Assembly: GCA_949289155.1 (NCBI GenBank) | Contig: CASEMX010000016.1 | Coordinates: 1-49,303 of the forward strand | Length of the DNA stretch: 49,303 nucleotides | Origin: an uncultured Parabacteroides sp. | Lineage (GTDB): Bacteria; Bacteroidota; Bacteroidia; Bacteroidales; Tannerellaceae | Direction of reading: 5' to 3' | Position numbers and translations under genes: made by a program | Shown: positions 1 to 7,592 of the stretch, piece after piece | How the letters are laid out: the number at the start of each line of letters is the position of its first letter | How positions within the stretch are numbered: position 1 is the stretch's first letter | The notes under the pieces: model-generated | The model's input: the letters and a program-made list of their open reading frames with translations, nothing else | Told to the model about the DNA's origin: nothing | Database searches by the model: none

Positions 1-114
1 CGCAACCTCGTAGGCAACGAAGTCTTCTGGGTGGACGTGGAGACGCTGGGTGCTGACCCCGACAAGGTGGAGTCGCCCGACGACGAAACGGAGCAAGGCA
101 TCCCTAATCCCTAA
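1..114 (+). CDS. 3' end of an unidentified gene (partial)
   Basis: Frame 1 is open from the window edge to a TAA at 112-114, giving the last 37 residues of a protein. The tail contains a short hydrophobic stretch (NEVFWVDVETLG) followed by an acidic, proline-containing end (SPDDETEQGIPNP). A strong terminator follows 33 bases later, which supports this being a real gene end. I do not recognise the family, and too little is present to infer a function. Confidence 0.6.
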   Translation, partial: RNLVGNEVFWVDVETLGADPDKVESPDDETEQGIPNP

Positions 115-146
115 GGGAATAGAGGATGAAAAAGATGCAAACGAAT

Positions 147-183
147 CCGCCCGCCCAATGTCCTAAGGGCGGGCGGGTTTTTT
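147..183 (+). terminator. Rho-independent terminator of the partial upstream gene
   Basis: A perfect 10-bp GC-only stem (147-156 with 167-176) encloses a 10-base loop and is followed by a seven-T run at 177-183. It separates the partial gene from the steroid-reductase operon. Confidence 0.9.
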
Positions 184-212
184 GTGTGAGAAGGAATAGT
201 TCGGCGTTATTC

Positions 213-243
213 TTTGCCAATTCAAAAAAGAGCCGTACCTTTG
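213..243 (+). promoter_or_regulatory. Promoter of the steroid reductase operon
   Basis: TTTG at 213-216 and TACCTTTG at 236-243 are separated by 19 bases, an excellent match to the Bacteroidetes primary-sigma consensus. Transcription should start near 250, about 20 bases before the ATG at 272. No operator-like dyad is obvious. Confidence 0.75.
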
Positions 244-271
244 GAGGCAATAGATTTTTAGGCAGTAAGGT

Positions 272-1036
272 ATGACGTTAGATAATTTTCATCAGCTATT
301 GATGCTCTTTTCGCTGGTAGGAGCGATTGTATTTGTCGCTCTTTTTTTCATAAAGGCAGGGTATGGAATCTTCAGGACAGAACGCTGGGGACTATCGGTT
401 TCCAACAAAATCGGTTGGGTATTGATGGAGGCTCCGGTGTTTTTTGTTATGCTCTATCTTTGGATACAGAGCGGGGTAGGTGTGGCATCCGTCCCGTTCC
501 TGTTCTTCCTGCTGTTTGAATTGCACTACTTCCAGCGTTCGTTTGTCTTCCCCTTTTTGCTGAAAGGGAAGAGCCGGATGCCGATAGCGATATTGCTGAT
601 GGGCGTGGTGTTCAACCTGCTGAACGGATACATCCAAGGAGAATGGCTGTTCTACTTGGCTCCCGAGGAGTTGTATTCGCCGGCTTATTTGCAGCACGCG
701 GGCTGTTGGATAGGTATGTTGGTATTCTTCATCGGAATGGGCATCAATTGGCATTCCGATTATGTAATACGCCATCTGCGTAAGCCGGGCGACACGAAAC
801 ATTATCTGCCGCAGAAGGGCATGTACCGATGGGTGACGTCAGGCAATTACTTCGGAGAGTTGTTGGAGTGGACCGGCTTTGCCATCATGACCTCTTCGCC
901 AGCCGCATGGGTGTTCGTTTGGTGGACATTCGCCAATCTTGCGCCCCGGGCTTATGCCATCCGGAAGAAATACCGCGAGGAGTTCGGAAGGGAAGCCGTT
1001 GGCAATCGGAAATGTTTAATCCCCTATATCTTTTAA
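272..1036 (+). CDS. 3-oxo-5-alpha-steroid 4-dehydrogenase (steroid 5-alpha-reductase family membrane protein)
   Basis: 254 residues, with about six hydrophobic segments (roughly 8-30, 45-65, 68-86, 100-120, 140-160 and 200-222). The C-terminal third carries the family signature: HYLPQKGMYRWV, SGNYFGELLEWTGF, an RAYAIRKKY element and the terminal IPYIF. Family members use NADPH to saturate a delta-4 3-ketosteroid bond to the 5-alpha (flat, allo) configuration in the membrane. It is the first gene of a three-gene operon and is followed after three bases by an old-yellow-enzyme-type reductase and then by an SDR. That context is known from gut Bacteroidales that convert 3-oxo-delta-4 bile acids to allo forms. 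The substrate (bile acid or steroid hormone) is inferred, not visible in the sequence. Confidence 0.88.
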   Translation: MTLDNFHQLLMLFSLVGAIVFVALFFIKAGYGIFRTERWGLSVSNKIGWVLMEAPVFFVMLYLWIQSGVGVASVPFLFFLLFELHYFQRSFVFPFLLKGKSRMPIAILLMGVVFNLLNGYIQGEWLFYLAPEELYSPAYLQHAGCWIGMLVFFIGMGINWHSDYVIRHLRKPGDTKHYLPQKGMYRWVTSGNYFGELLEWTGFAIMTSSPAAWVFVWWTFANLAPRAYAIRKKYREEFGREAVGNRKCLIPYIF

Positions 1037-1039
1037 AAT

Positions 1040-2272
1040 ATGACTTCAATCTTATTTACACCGGGAAAGATTGGACCGCTCACCATTCGGAACAGAACGA
1101 TTCGGTCAGCTGCATTCGAAAGCATGTGCCCCGGAAATTCCCCATCGCAGGAGTTATTAGATTACCATAAATCCGTAGCCGTCGGAGGTGTCGGCATGAC
1201 AACCGTAGCTTATGCTGCCGTAACCCAGAGCGGACTGTCGTTCGACCGGCAATTGTGGATGCGTCCGGAGATAGTAGCCGGAATGCAACTGATTACGGAT
1301 GAAGTCCACAAGGCAGGTGCGGCGGCAAGTATTCAGTTGGGACATTGCGGAAACATGTCGCATCGGAGTATTTGCGGGGAAACTCCTGTCGGAGCTTCGA
1401 CCGGCTTTAACCTTTACTCGCCCACCTTTGTACGTGGTCTGCGGAGAGATGAGCTTCCTGAAATGGCAAAAGCTTACGGTCGGGCAGTCAACTTGGCTCG
1501 GGAGTGCGGATTCGATGCTGTAGAAATCCATGCCGGGCATGGCTATCTGATTAGCCAGTTCCTTTCGCCCTATACGAATCATCGGAAAGATGAATATGGC
1601 GGCTCGTTGGAGAATCGGATGCGCTTCATGGATATGGTGATGGAGGAGGTGATGAAAGCGGCAAAAGATGATATGGCTGTTTTGGTGAAGATGAATATGC
1701 GCGACGGATTCAAAGGCGGCATGGAACTGGACGAATGCCTGCAAGTGGCAAAGCGTTTGAAAGAGGATGGCGCACATGCGCTGGTCTTGAGCGGCGGATT
1801 TGTCAGCAAGGCGCCAATGTATGTGATGCGTGGCGCGATGCCGATTAAGAGCATGACCTATTACATGACCTGCTGGTGGCTGAAATGGGGCGTGCGGATG
1901 GCAGGGCGCATGATGATTCCGACTGTACCATTCAAGGAGGCCTATTTCTTGGAAGATGCGTTGAAATTCAAAGCCGAGGTGAAGGATATACCTTTAGTCT
2001 ATGTAGGCGGATTGGTTTCAAGAGCTAAGATAGAAGAGGTGCTGAACGCAGGTTTCCCGTTCGTGCAGATGGGACGTGCCCTGTTGAATACGCCGGACTT
2101 TGTCAATCGCATGAAGGCAGAAGAAAATTATTGCTGCGATTGCGGGCATAGCAACTATTGCATTGCTCGTATGTACACGTTGGATATGGCATGCCATAAG
2201 CATCTTCGGAATAAGCTCCCCGATTCGTTGCAACGGGAGATAGAGCAATTGGAAAAGGAGGCGAAAGGATGA
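1040..2272 (+). CDS. Old yellow enzyme-type NADH:flavin oxidoreductase, probable 3-oxo-delta-4-steroid 5-beta-reductase
   Basis: 410 residues forming an FMN TIM barrel (about 5-355). The OYE signature runs from VEIHAGHGYL (161-170) to YGGSLENRMRF (186-196), with H164 and H167. A Cys cluster (C365, C368, C374, C385) resembles the 4Fe-4S site of the 2,4-dienoyl-CoA reductase/BaiCD/BaiH branch, but with altered spacing. The protein ends just after it, so the C-terminal FAD/NADH module of full-length BaiCD-like enzymes is absent and electrons must come from a separate donor or directly. BaiCD-like enzymes reduce the C4-C5 double bond of 3-oxo bile acids to the 5-beta form. Paired with a 5-alpha-reductase, this suggests stereochemical choice or interconversion. 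It starts 3 bases after the previous gene and overlaps the next by 4. Confidence 0.85.
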   Translation: MTSILFTPGKIGPLTIRNRTIRSAAFESMCPGNSPSQELLDYHKSVAVGGVGMTTVAYAAVTQSGLSFDRQLWMRPEIVAGMQLITDEVHKAGAAASIQLGHCGNMSHRSICGETPVGASTGFNLYSPTFVRGLRRDELPEMAKAYGRAVNLARECGFDAVEIHAGHGYLISQFLSPYTNHRKDEYGGSLENRMRFMDMVMEEVMKAAKDDMAVLVKMNMRDGFKGGMELDECLQVAKRLKEDGAHALVLSGGFVSKAPMYVMRGAMPIKSMTYYMTCWWLKWGVRMAGRMMIPTVPFKEAYFLEDALKFKAEVKDIPLVYVGGLVSRAKIEEVLNAGFPFVQMGRALLNTPDFVNRMKAEENYCCDCGHSNYCIARMYTLDMACHKHLRNKLPDSLQREIEQLEKEAKG

Positions 2273-3123
2273 AAGGCCGTGCAGTAATTACCGGCGCCGA
2301 CGGGGGAATGGGTTCGGAAATCACCAAGTCCGTCGCAGCTGCCGGTTATGAAGTGGTGATGTTATGCTATGATGCAAAATCGGGAGAGGCGTGCCGGAAC
2401 CGGATTGCGCAGGAAACCGGCAACGAACAGATTAGCGTGCGGCAAGTGGACCTGTCTGTAATGGCAGAAGTCAAGCGGGTAGCCGAAAGCCTGCTGGCTG
2501 AGCGCATTCCTATCCGTCTGTTGATGAATAATGCCGGAACGATGTGCACGCATTTCCAACAAACGCCTGACGGATTGGAAAGGACAGTGGCGGTGAATTA
2601 TGTCGCCCCTTATCTGTTATCCCGTTTGTTATTGCCTTTGATGGATGCAGGTTCGCGAATCGTTTGTATGGTCTCGTGTACCTATGCCATTGGGAAGATA
2701 ACTCCGGAGTTCTTTACGCATGGAAAGCGGGGCAGCTTCTGGCGGATTCCGATTTACAGCAATACGAAGTTGGCATTATGGCTGTTTGTCCGTCGTTTGG
2801 CATCCGAAGTCAGTAAACAGGGCATTATCGTAAATGCTGCCGACCCGGGAATCGTTTCGACGGAGATTATCCGCATGGATATGTGGTTCGACCCACTGAC
2901 CGATATATTCTATCGCCCGTTTATCCGTACACCGAAGCAGGGAGCAGCCACAGCGGTGCATCTTTTATTGGATGAATTGCCTGCCCATACTACGGGGAAG
3001 ATGTTCGCTTCGTGCAAGGAACGGAAGCTCTCGGAGAAATATCTGAACCATCCGCAAATGGATACGTTATGGTCGGATACGGCGCATTATTTACAAACAC
3101 ATTGTGGAATCAATTTAGAATAA
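2269..3123 (+). CDS. SDR-family oxidoreductase, probable hydroxysteroid dehydrogenase
   Basis: 284 residues with a Rossmann fold. The cofactor loop is TGADGGMGSE (8-17), followed by NNAG (87-90), N110, S136 and the YxxxK pair Y163/K167 (YSNTK), so the full catalytic tetrad is present. The ATG overlaps the stop of the preceding gene (ATGA), which indicates translational coupling. In the corresponding Bacteroidales clusters the SDR acts as a 3-beta-hydroxysteroid dehydrogenase and makes iso-bile acids. I infer that role here from context. Sequence alone cannot separate 3-alpha, 3-beta or other position specificity, and the protein also resembles retinol-dehydrogenase-like SDRs. Confidence 0.82.
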   Translation: MKGRAVITGADGGMGSEITKSVAAAGYEVVMLCYDAKSGEACRNRIAQETGNEQISVRQVDLSVMAEVKRVAESLLAERIPIRLLMNNAGTMCTHFQQTPDGLERTVAVNYVAPYLLSRLLLPLMDAGSRIVCMVSCTYAIGKITPEFFTHGKRGSFWRIPIYSNTKLALWLFVRRLASEVSKQGIIVNAADPGIVSTEIIRMDMWFDPLTDIFYRPFIRTPKQGAATAVHLLLDELPAHTTGKMFASCKERKLSEKYLNHPQMDTLWSDTAHYLQTHCGINLE

Positions 3124-3132
3124 AGTATGAAC

Positions 3133-3152
3133 AAGAGACGCAGTGTCTCTTT
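3133..3152 (+). terminator. Small hairpin between the SDR gene and sdaA
   Basis: A 7-bp stem (3133-3139 with 3145-3151) closes a five-base loop and is followed by only a short T stretch. It may attenuate read-through from the steroid operon into sdaA, whose ATG follows at 3170. It is too weak to call a full terminator. Confidence 0.35.
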
Positions 3153-3169
3153 AACTATAATAATATATA

Positions 3170-4393
3170 ATGGAATCAATAAAACAGATATATCGAATAG
3201 GACATGGTCCTTCCAGTAGCCATACGATGGGACCGATGCGTGCTGCCCGCATGTTTCTGGATAAGAATCGGAATGCGGCGCGGTTTGATGTGACTTTATA
3301 TGGCAGTTTGGCAGCAACAGGAAAGGGACACATGACGGACAAAGCCATTCTTGATGTACTTACACCTATAGCTCCGACCCATATCATTTGGCAACCCAAG
3401 GTGTTTCTTCCTTTCCATCCGAACGGGATGCTGTTCGAGGCATACGATGCGGCAGGAAATAAGCAGGACGATTGGACGATATATAGCATAGGCGGCGGGA
3501 CATTGGCTAATGAGACATACAATGAGCAGACGGCTACGCAAGTATATGACATGAAGCATATCCGCGAAATCCAAACATGGTGCGAACAGTCCGGCTATTC
3601 TTATTGGGAATATGTGGAGCAGTGCGAAGGGAAGGAGATATGGGATTATTTGGCAGAGGTATGGGAAGTCATGCAGGATGCTGTCCGTCGCGGATTGGAA
3701 TCGGAAGGCATCCTTCCTGGCGGATTGGGCATTCGCCGGAAAGCATCCGATTATATGATTCGGGCGCGCGGTTATGGCAGCAGCATAAAGAGCCGCGGTC
3801 TGGTGTATGCCTATGCGTTGGCTGTTTCGGAGGAAAATGCGTGCGGCGGGAAAATTGTAACGGCTCCGACATGCGGCTCCTGCGGCGTTATGCCGGCTGT
3901 TTTATATCATTTGAAGGAGACCCGCGAATTTCGTGACTCGCGTATTCTGCGTGCATTGGCTACGGCAGGGTTATTCGGCAATGTGGTGCGAACGAATGCT
4001 TCGGTTTCCGGAGCGGAGGTAGGTTGCCAAGGAGAGGTCGGCGTAGCTTGTGCGATGGCGGCTGCGGCTGCCAGCCAGTTGTTTGGCGGTACGCCGGCAC
4101 AAATCGAGTATGCCGCAGAGATGGGATTGGAGCATCACTTGGGATTGACCTGCGACCCGGTCTGTGGTTTGGTACAGATTCCTTGTATCGAGCGTAATGC
4201 TTTCGCAGCAGCCCGGGCCTTGGATGCGAATACTTTTTCCAACTTCTCAGACGGCCGCCATCGCGTGAGCTTTGACCAAGTGGTCGAGGTAATGAAGCAG
4301 ACCGGAAACGATTTGCCGAGCCTTTATAAAGAGACTTCTGAGGGCGGCTTGGCAAAAAAGTATGTTTTGAATAAGAATTCATCGGGTAATTGA
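3170..4393 (+). CDS. sdaA: L-serine ammonia-lyase, iron-sulfur-dependent, single chain
   Basis: 407 residues combining the beta-like N-terminal and alpha-like C-terminal parts of serine dehydratase in one chain. It has the N-terminal GPSSSHTMGPMRAA motif, the TCGSCGVMPAV loop and the conserved Cys segments EVGCQGEVG and CDPVCGLVQIPC that hold the oxygen-labile 4Fe-4S cluster. The enzyme deaminates L-serine to pyruvate and ammonia in the cytoplasm. It lies 46 bases after the steroid operon on the same strand and may be read partly from that promoter, but there is no functional link. The 41-bp tandem array begins right after its stop. Confidence 0.95.
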   Translation: MESIKQIYRIGHGPSSSHTMGPMRAARMFLDKNRNAARFDVTLYGSLAATGKGHMTDKAILDVLTPIAPTHIIWQPKVFLPFHPNGMLFEAYDAAGNKQDDWTIYSIGGGTLANETYNEQTATQVYDMKHIREIQTWCEQSGYSYWEYVEQCEGKEIWDYLAEVWEVMQDAVRRGLESEGILPGGLGIRRKASDYMIRARGYGSSIKSRGLVYAYALAVSEENACGGKIVTAPTCGSCGVMPAVLYHLKETREFRDSRILRALATAGLFGNVVRTNASVSGAEVGCQGEVGVACAMAAAAASQLFGGTPAQIEYAAEMGLEHHLGLTCDPVCGLVQIPCIERNAFAAARALDANTFSNFSDGRHRVSFDQVVEVMKQTGNDLPSLYKETSEGGLAKKYVLNKNSSGN

Positions 4394-4403
4394 CCTACGA
4401 AAA

Positions 4404-4690
4404 GCCGCCCAGAATCCAGGCACGTTTATGTAACGCTGCAAAAAGCCGCCTAGATTTTAGGCACGTTTATGTAACGCTGCAAAAAGCCGCCTAGATTTTA
4501 GGCACGTTTATGTAACGCTGCAAAAAGCCGCCCAGAATTTAGGCACGTTTATGTAACGCTACAAAAAGCCGCCTAGAATTCAGGCACGTTTATGTAACGC
4601 TGCAAAAAGCCGCCTAGAATCCAGGCACGTTTTTGCACCGTGTCGAAAAGCTGCCTAGATTTTAGGCACGTTTTTGCAAGTGAATTGCAC
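4404..4690. repeat. Intergenic tandem array 1: seven 41-bp units
   Basis: Units start at 4404, 4445, 4486, 4527, 4568, 4609 and 4650, exactly 41 bases apart. Units 2 and 3 are identical. Units 6 and 7 decay in their second half. Each unit has two dyads: GCCTA...TAGGC (or GCCT...AGGC variants) and CGTT-TATGT-AACG, separated from the next unit by an A-tract. The 41-base period does not preserve a reading frame, so it is not coding. It fills most of the 420-base gap between sdaA and the fadL-type gene and ends about 60 bases before the latter's promoter. Function unknown. Confidence 0.95.
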
Positions 4691-4753
4691 ATTGTTTGCT
4701 CCATTGTGCCGCACATTTCTCTGTAAACTGTGCAATAATTCGGAAAAGAAACC

Positions 4754-4761
4754 TATCTTTG
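4754..4761 (+). promoter_or_regulatory. -7 box of the fadL-type gene
   Basis: TATCTTTG matches the -7 consensus and lies 52 bases before the ATG at 4814. No good TTTG is seen at the expected -33 position, so only the proximal element is supported. Confidence 0.5.
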
Positions 4762-4813
4762 CAGCCGTTTACGCCGAGAGGCATGGTTTATTTATTCACT
4801 TTAAAACAATTTT

Positions 4814-6253
4814 ATGAAGAAAGCTATCGCATTAGCGTGTTTATCGGTGCTGCCTTTTTATGCGGCTGCCGAAGGATTTCAAGTAAATGCACAGAGTACG
4901 AAGCAAGCGGGTATGGGACATGTAGGAACTGCCTTGAAACTGGGAGCGGAGAGTATGCACTTCAATCCTGCAGGACTGGCGTTTATGGATAAGACAATCG
5001 ATTTGTCGGCCGGCGTGTCAGGAGTATTTGCCCATGCCAAGTATTCGAACGAAGGTTATACCGCCAAAACAGATAACACGCCCAGTACGCCACTCTATTT
5101 CTATGCAGGTTTTAAGATTTACGATAATTTGGCTGCCGGGATTTCGCTGAATACGCCTTACGGAAGCGGCATCAATTGGGGAAATGACTGGAAAGGTGCG
5201 CATCTGGTGCAGGATATCTCTTTGCAGGCATTCAATCTCCAGCCGACGGTTGCATGGAAGATTACAGACAAACTGAGCATTGGAGCGGGATTGATGGTGA
5301 TGTTTGGAAATATCTCTTTAGACCGTGCATTGATTGGTCCGGGCTCGATGACGGCAGTAGGGCAGAATATGATAAATGCCATTCCGGAGAATATGCAAGG
5401 TCTGGTGAAGCCGATGATTGACCCGATTATGAACGAGCTTTCCCGTTATGAAGAGACATCGGCGGCGTCTGTTTCTTTGGATGGTAGTTCGCAGACCCGT
5501 TTCGGATTTAATGTCGGTGCGATGTATGATATTAATGAGAAGTGGACAGTGGGTCTGTCATATCGTTCGAAGGTAACGGCGAAGGTAAAAGAGGGAGATA
5601 TCCAGTTGTGCTATGCGAATCGTGAACATTTTGAAGGGGTATTGCAGCAGATTAATACGTTGATTGCGATGGCAAAGCAAATGGGTATTCAGGGATTGCC
5701 TGAAGGAGGAATCAATGTGCCGCCATTAGAGAGCGGAACCTTCTCGGCAGAGTTGCCATTGCCGGATAATTGGAACGTAGCTGTGACTTATCGGCCTACG
5801 CAACGCTGGACTGTGTCGGGAGAAGTACAGTTCGTAGGTTGGAATGCGTATAAGTCGCTGGATGTGTACTTCCATCCGGATGCAGAGCTGGGACAATATA
5901 ATATCGCGGCTCCGAAAGAGTATGAAAACACCCGTATTTACCGATTGGGAGCGCAATATGCGACAACAGACCGTCTGGATATCCGATTCGGCGCCTATTT
6001 CGATGAGACTCCGGTCAAGGATGAATATCTTAATCCCGAAACACCGAGTATGAATAAATTAGGATTAACTGCCGGATTCAGTTTCCGTCCGCTCAATCGT
6101 CTGTCGGTTGATTTCTCCTTCTCGTATGTGCAGGGATTTTCTCGGGATGGTTCTTATACGGATGCAGACTTGTTAGGGAATCCGCGTACCTTTGGCGGAC
6201 ATTATAAGGCTTATGCTTTGATGCCGGCGATTGGTGTTTCTTACGGTTTCTGA
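4814..6253 (+). CDS. OmpP1/FadL-family outer membrane transporter
   Basis: 479 residues with a cleavable signal peptide ending near AAAEG. The mature start (FQVNAQSTKQAGMGHVG) and the NPAGLAFM motif are typical of FadL/TodX channels. The chain alternates like a beta-barrel and ends in Phe (SYGF), the usual outer-membrane insertion signal. Family members move hydrophobic molecules such as long-chain fatty acids across the outer membrane. The substrate here is unknown. The 5-alpha-reductase operon lies 1.7 kb upstream, but array 1, sdaA and a separate promoter intervene, so a shared steroid role is only speculation. Confidence 0.92.
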   Translation: MKKAIALACLSVLPFYAAAEGFQVNAQSTKQAGMGHVGTALKLGAESMHFNPAGLAFMDKTIDLSAGVSGVFAHAKYSNEGYTAKTDNTPSTPLYFYAGFKIYDNLAAGISLNTPYGSGINWGNDWKGAHLVQDISLQAFNLQPTVAWKITDKLSIGAGLMVMFGNISLDRALIGPGSMTAVGQNMINAIPENMQGLVKPMIDPIMNELSRYEETSAASVSLDGSSQTRFGFNVGAMYDINEKWTVGLSYRSKVTAKVKEGDIQLCYANREHFEGVLQQINTLIAMAKQMGIQGLPEGGINVPPLESGTFSAELPLPDNWNVAVTYRPTQRWTVSGEVQFVGWNAYKSLDVYFHPDAELGQYNIAAPKEYENTRIYRLGAQYATTDRLDIRFGAYFDETPVKDEYLNPETPSMNKLGLTAGFSFRPLNRLSVDFSFSYVQGFSRDGSYTDADLLGNPRTFGGHYKAYALMPAIGVSYGF

Positions 6254-6260
6254 TTTTGGG

Positions 6261-6326
6261 GTAGTTAGTAGTTGGTAGTTAGTAGTTAGAAAGAGGAAAT
6301 CTACCAACTACTAACTACTTTCTTTT
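6261..6326 (+). terminator. Perfect 18-bp inverted repeat built from AGTTAGT words, probable terminator
   Basis: Bases 6261-6278 and 6301-6318 are exact reverse complements (18 bp) around a 22-base spacer, followed by a T-rich run (6319-6326). Each arm is itself a run of the word AGTTAGT/AGTTGGT. It lies 7 bases after the fadL stop and just before the convergent RidA stop at 6333, so it probably ends the fadL-type transcript. Confidence 0.75.
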
Positions 6327-6332
6327 CCCTTC

Positions 6333-6710
6333 TTACTTTGCTGCAATAAATTCTACTTCAACCAATGCATTCTTCGGTAGAGTTTTTACCGCAACCGCTG
6401 AACGTGCCGGAAAATCTCCGTTAAATTGGGCAGAATATACTTCATTCATTGCCGCGAAGTCAGCCATATCTGCCAAGAATACAGTTGTCTTTACGATATC
6501 ATCGATAGAAAATCCGGCAGCCGCAAGAATGGCTTTTACGTTCTTGAACGATTGCTCTGTTTGAGCTTTCACTCCTCCTTCCGGAAATTCACCGGTTTCC
6601 GGATTCAATCCTAATTGTCCGGAAGCGAATAACATATTCCCTACTTGAATCGCCTGATTGTATGGGCCAATAGCTGCAGGCGCATTTTGAGTTGCAATTA
6701 CTTTCTTCAT
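6333..6710 (-). CDS. ridA: RidA family reactive intermediate/imine deaminase
   Basis: 125 residues, the full family length, beginning MKKVIATQNAPAAIGPYNQA. R103 (in FPARSAVAV) and E120 (in VEVEFIA) correspond to the conserved substrate-binding residues of RidA trimers. The enzyme hydrolyses 2-aminoacrylate-type enamines/imines produced by PLP enzymes and serine/threonine dehydratases. A serine dehydratase (sdaA) is nearby, although on the other strand. It lies 31 bases downstream of rlmB on the same strand and has no evident promoter of its own, so it is probably co-transcribed with rlmB. Confidence 0.93.
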   Translation of the reverse strand: MKKVIATQNAPAAIGPYNQAIQVGNMLFASGQLGLNPETGEFPEGGVKAQTEQSFKNVKAILAAAGFSIDDIVKTTVFLADMADFAAMNEVYSAQFNGDFPARSAVAVKTLPKNALVEVEFIAAK

Positions 6711-6741
6711 CTTTGTTGCTTTATAGATTAATCTGTTTCTG

Positions 6742-7491
6742 TTAATTTCTTTCTTTATTCATACGTTGGCGTACCACTTCATAGATTAAAATAGAAGAGG
6801 CAACCGATACATTCAACGAACCTATTGTACCAAATTGCGGAATCTTAATCATCGCATCGCAGATACGCAGGTTTTCCGGAGAGACACCGACATCTTCTGC
6901 TCCCATTACGATGGCAGTTGGTCCTTCATAATGTACCGCTGTATAAAGTTCTGCTGCCTTTTCTGATGCAGCATAGACCTTTACGCCACTCTGTTGCAAG
7001 AAACGGATAGCCTGATTGATGCTCTTCTCTTTGCATACCGGCAATACATGCAGTGCACCTGCTGAAGTCTTGATGGCATCGGCATTGACGCTTACGCTTC
7101 CTTTGGCCGGAATGACAATCGCATCTACTCCTGCGCATTCGCACGTGCGGGCAATGGCGCCAAAGTTCCGCACATCGGTTATCCCATCCAGCAGTACAAT
7201 GAAAGGGTCGCGTCCCTCTTCATAGATAAGGGGTACGATATCTTCTAATTTCTGATAGGTGATTGCCGACACGAAGGCAATTACTCCTTGATGATTCTTG
7301 CGTGTGTAGCGGTCCAACCGTTCTTGTGGCACACGTTGGGTTTGGATTGCTCGTCCGCGCAGCACATCGAACAGTTCTTTTGCCAGTTCTCCTTGCAAGT
7401 CACGTCTTATTAATATCTTGTCTATCTCTTTATCTGCTTGGATGGCTTCGATGACGGCCCGAATCCCAAATACCAATTCGCTTTCTTTCAT
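6742..7491 (-). CDS. rlmB: 23S rRNA (guanosine-2'-O-)-methyltransferase, TrmH/RlmB family
   Basis: 249 residues. An N-terminal substrate-binding domain (about 1-75) is followed by a SPOUT methyltransferase domain with LDGITDVRNFGAIART (motif 1), GAEDVGVS (motif 2) and SLNVSVASSILIYEVVRQR (motif 3), which forms the S-adenosylmethionine-binding trefoil knot. By family it 2'-O-methylates a guanosine in 23S rRNA. The exact target cannot be fixed from sequence, and other TrmH-family roles are possible. It is preceded by a clear -7 box and is followed by ridA. Confidence 0.9.
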   Translation of the reverse strand: MKESELVFGIRAVIEAIQADKEIDKILIRRDLQGELAKELFDVLRGRAIQTQRVPQERLDRYTRKNHQGVIAFVSAITYQKLEDIVPLIYEEGRDPFIVLLDGITDVRNFGAIARTCECAGVDAIVIPAKGSVSVNADAIKTSAGALHVLPVCKEKSINQAIRFLQQSGVKVYAASEKAAELYTAVHYEGPTAIVMGAEDVGVSPENLRICDAMIKIPQFGTIGSLNVSVASSILIYEVVRQRMNKERN

Positions 7492-7512
7492 TGTCTATTT
7501 TATCTTTTCGTG

Positions 7513-7520
7513 CAAAGGTA
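7513..7520 (-). promoter_or_regulatory. -7 box of the rlmB-ridA unit
   Basis: The minus strand reads TACCTTTG, about 22 bases upstream of the rlmB ATG. No matching TTTG is found at the -33 position. Confidence 0.55.
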
Positions 7521-7592
7521 GGAAAAATATCTCTATGCTGTATTATAAGGAAAGCAGCGTTCCGGAGGCATAATCCGGAACGCTAAAGGTTA

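Noticed and set aside
4404-4690. CRISPR array
   Set aside because: The whole 41-bp unit repeats with no unique spacers, the other arrays have the same structure, and no cas genes are present.
4814-6253. FadL-type channel as the steroid uptake partner of the first operon
   Set aside because: It has its own -7 box, and array 1 and sdaA intervene. Nothing in the sequence supports steroid specificity.
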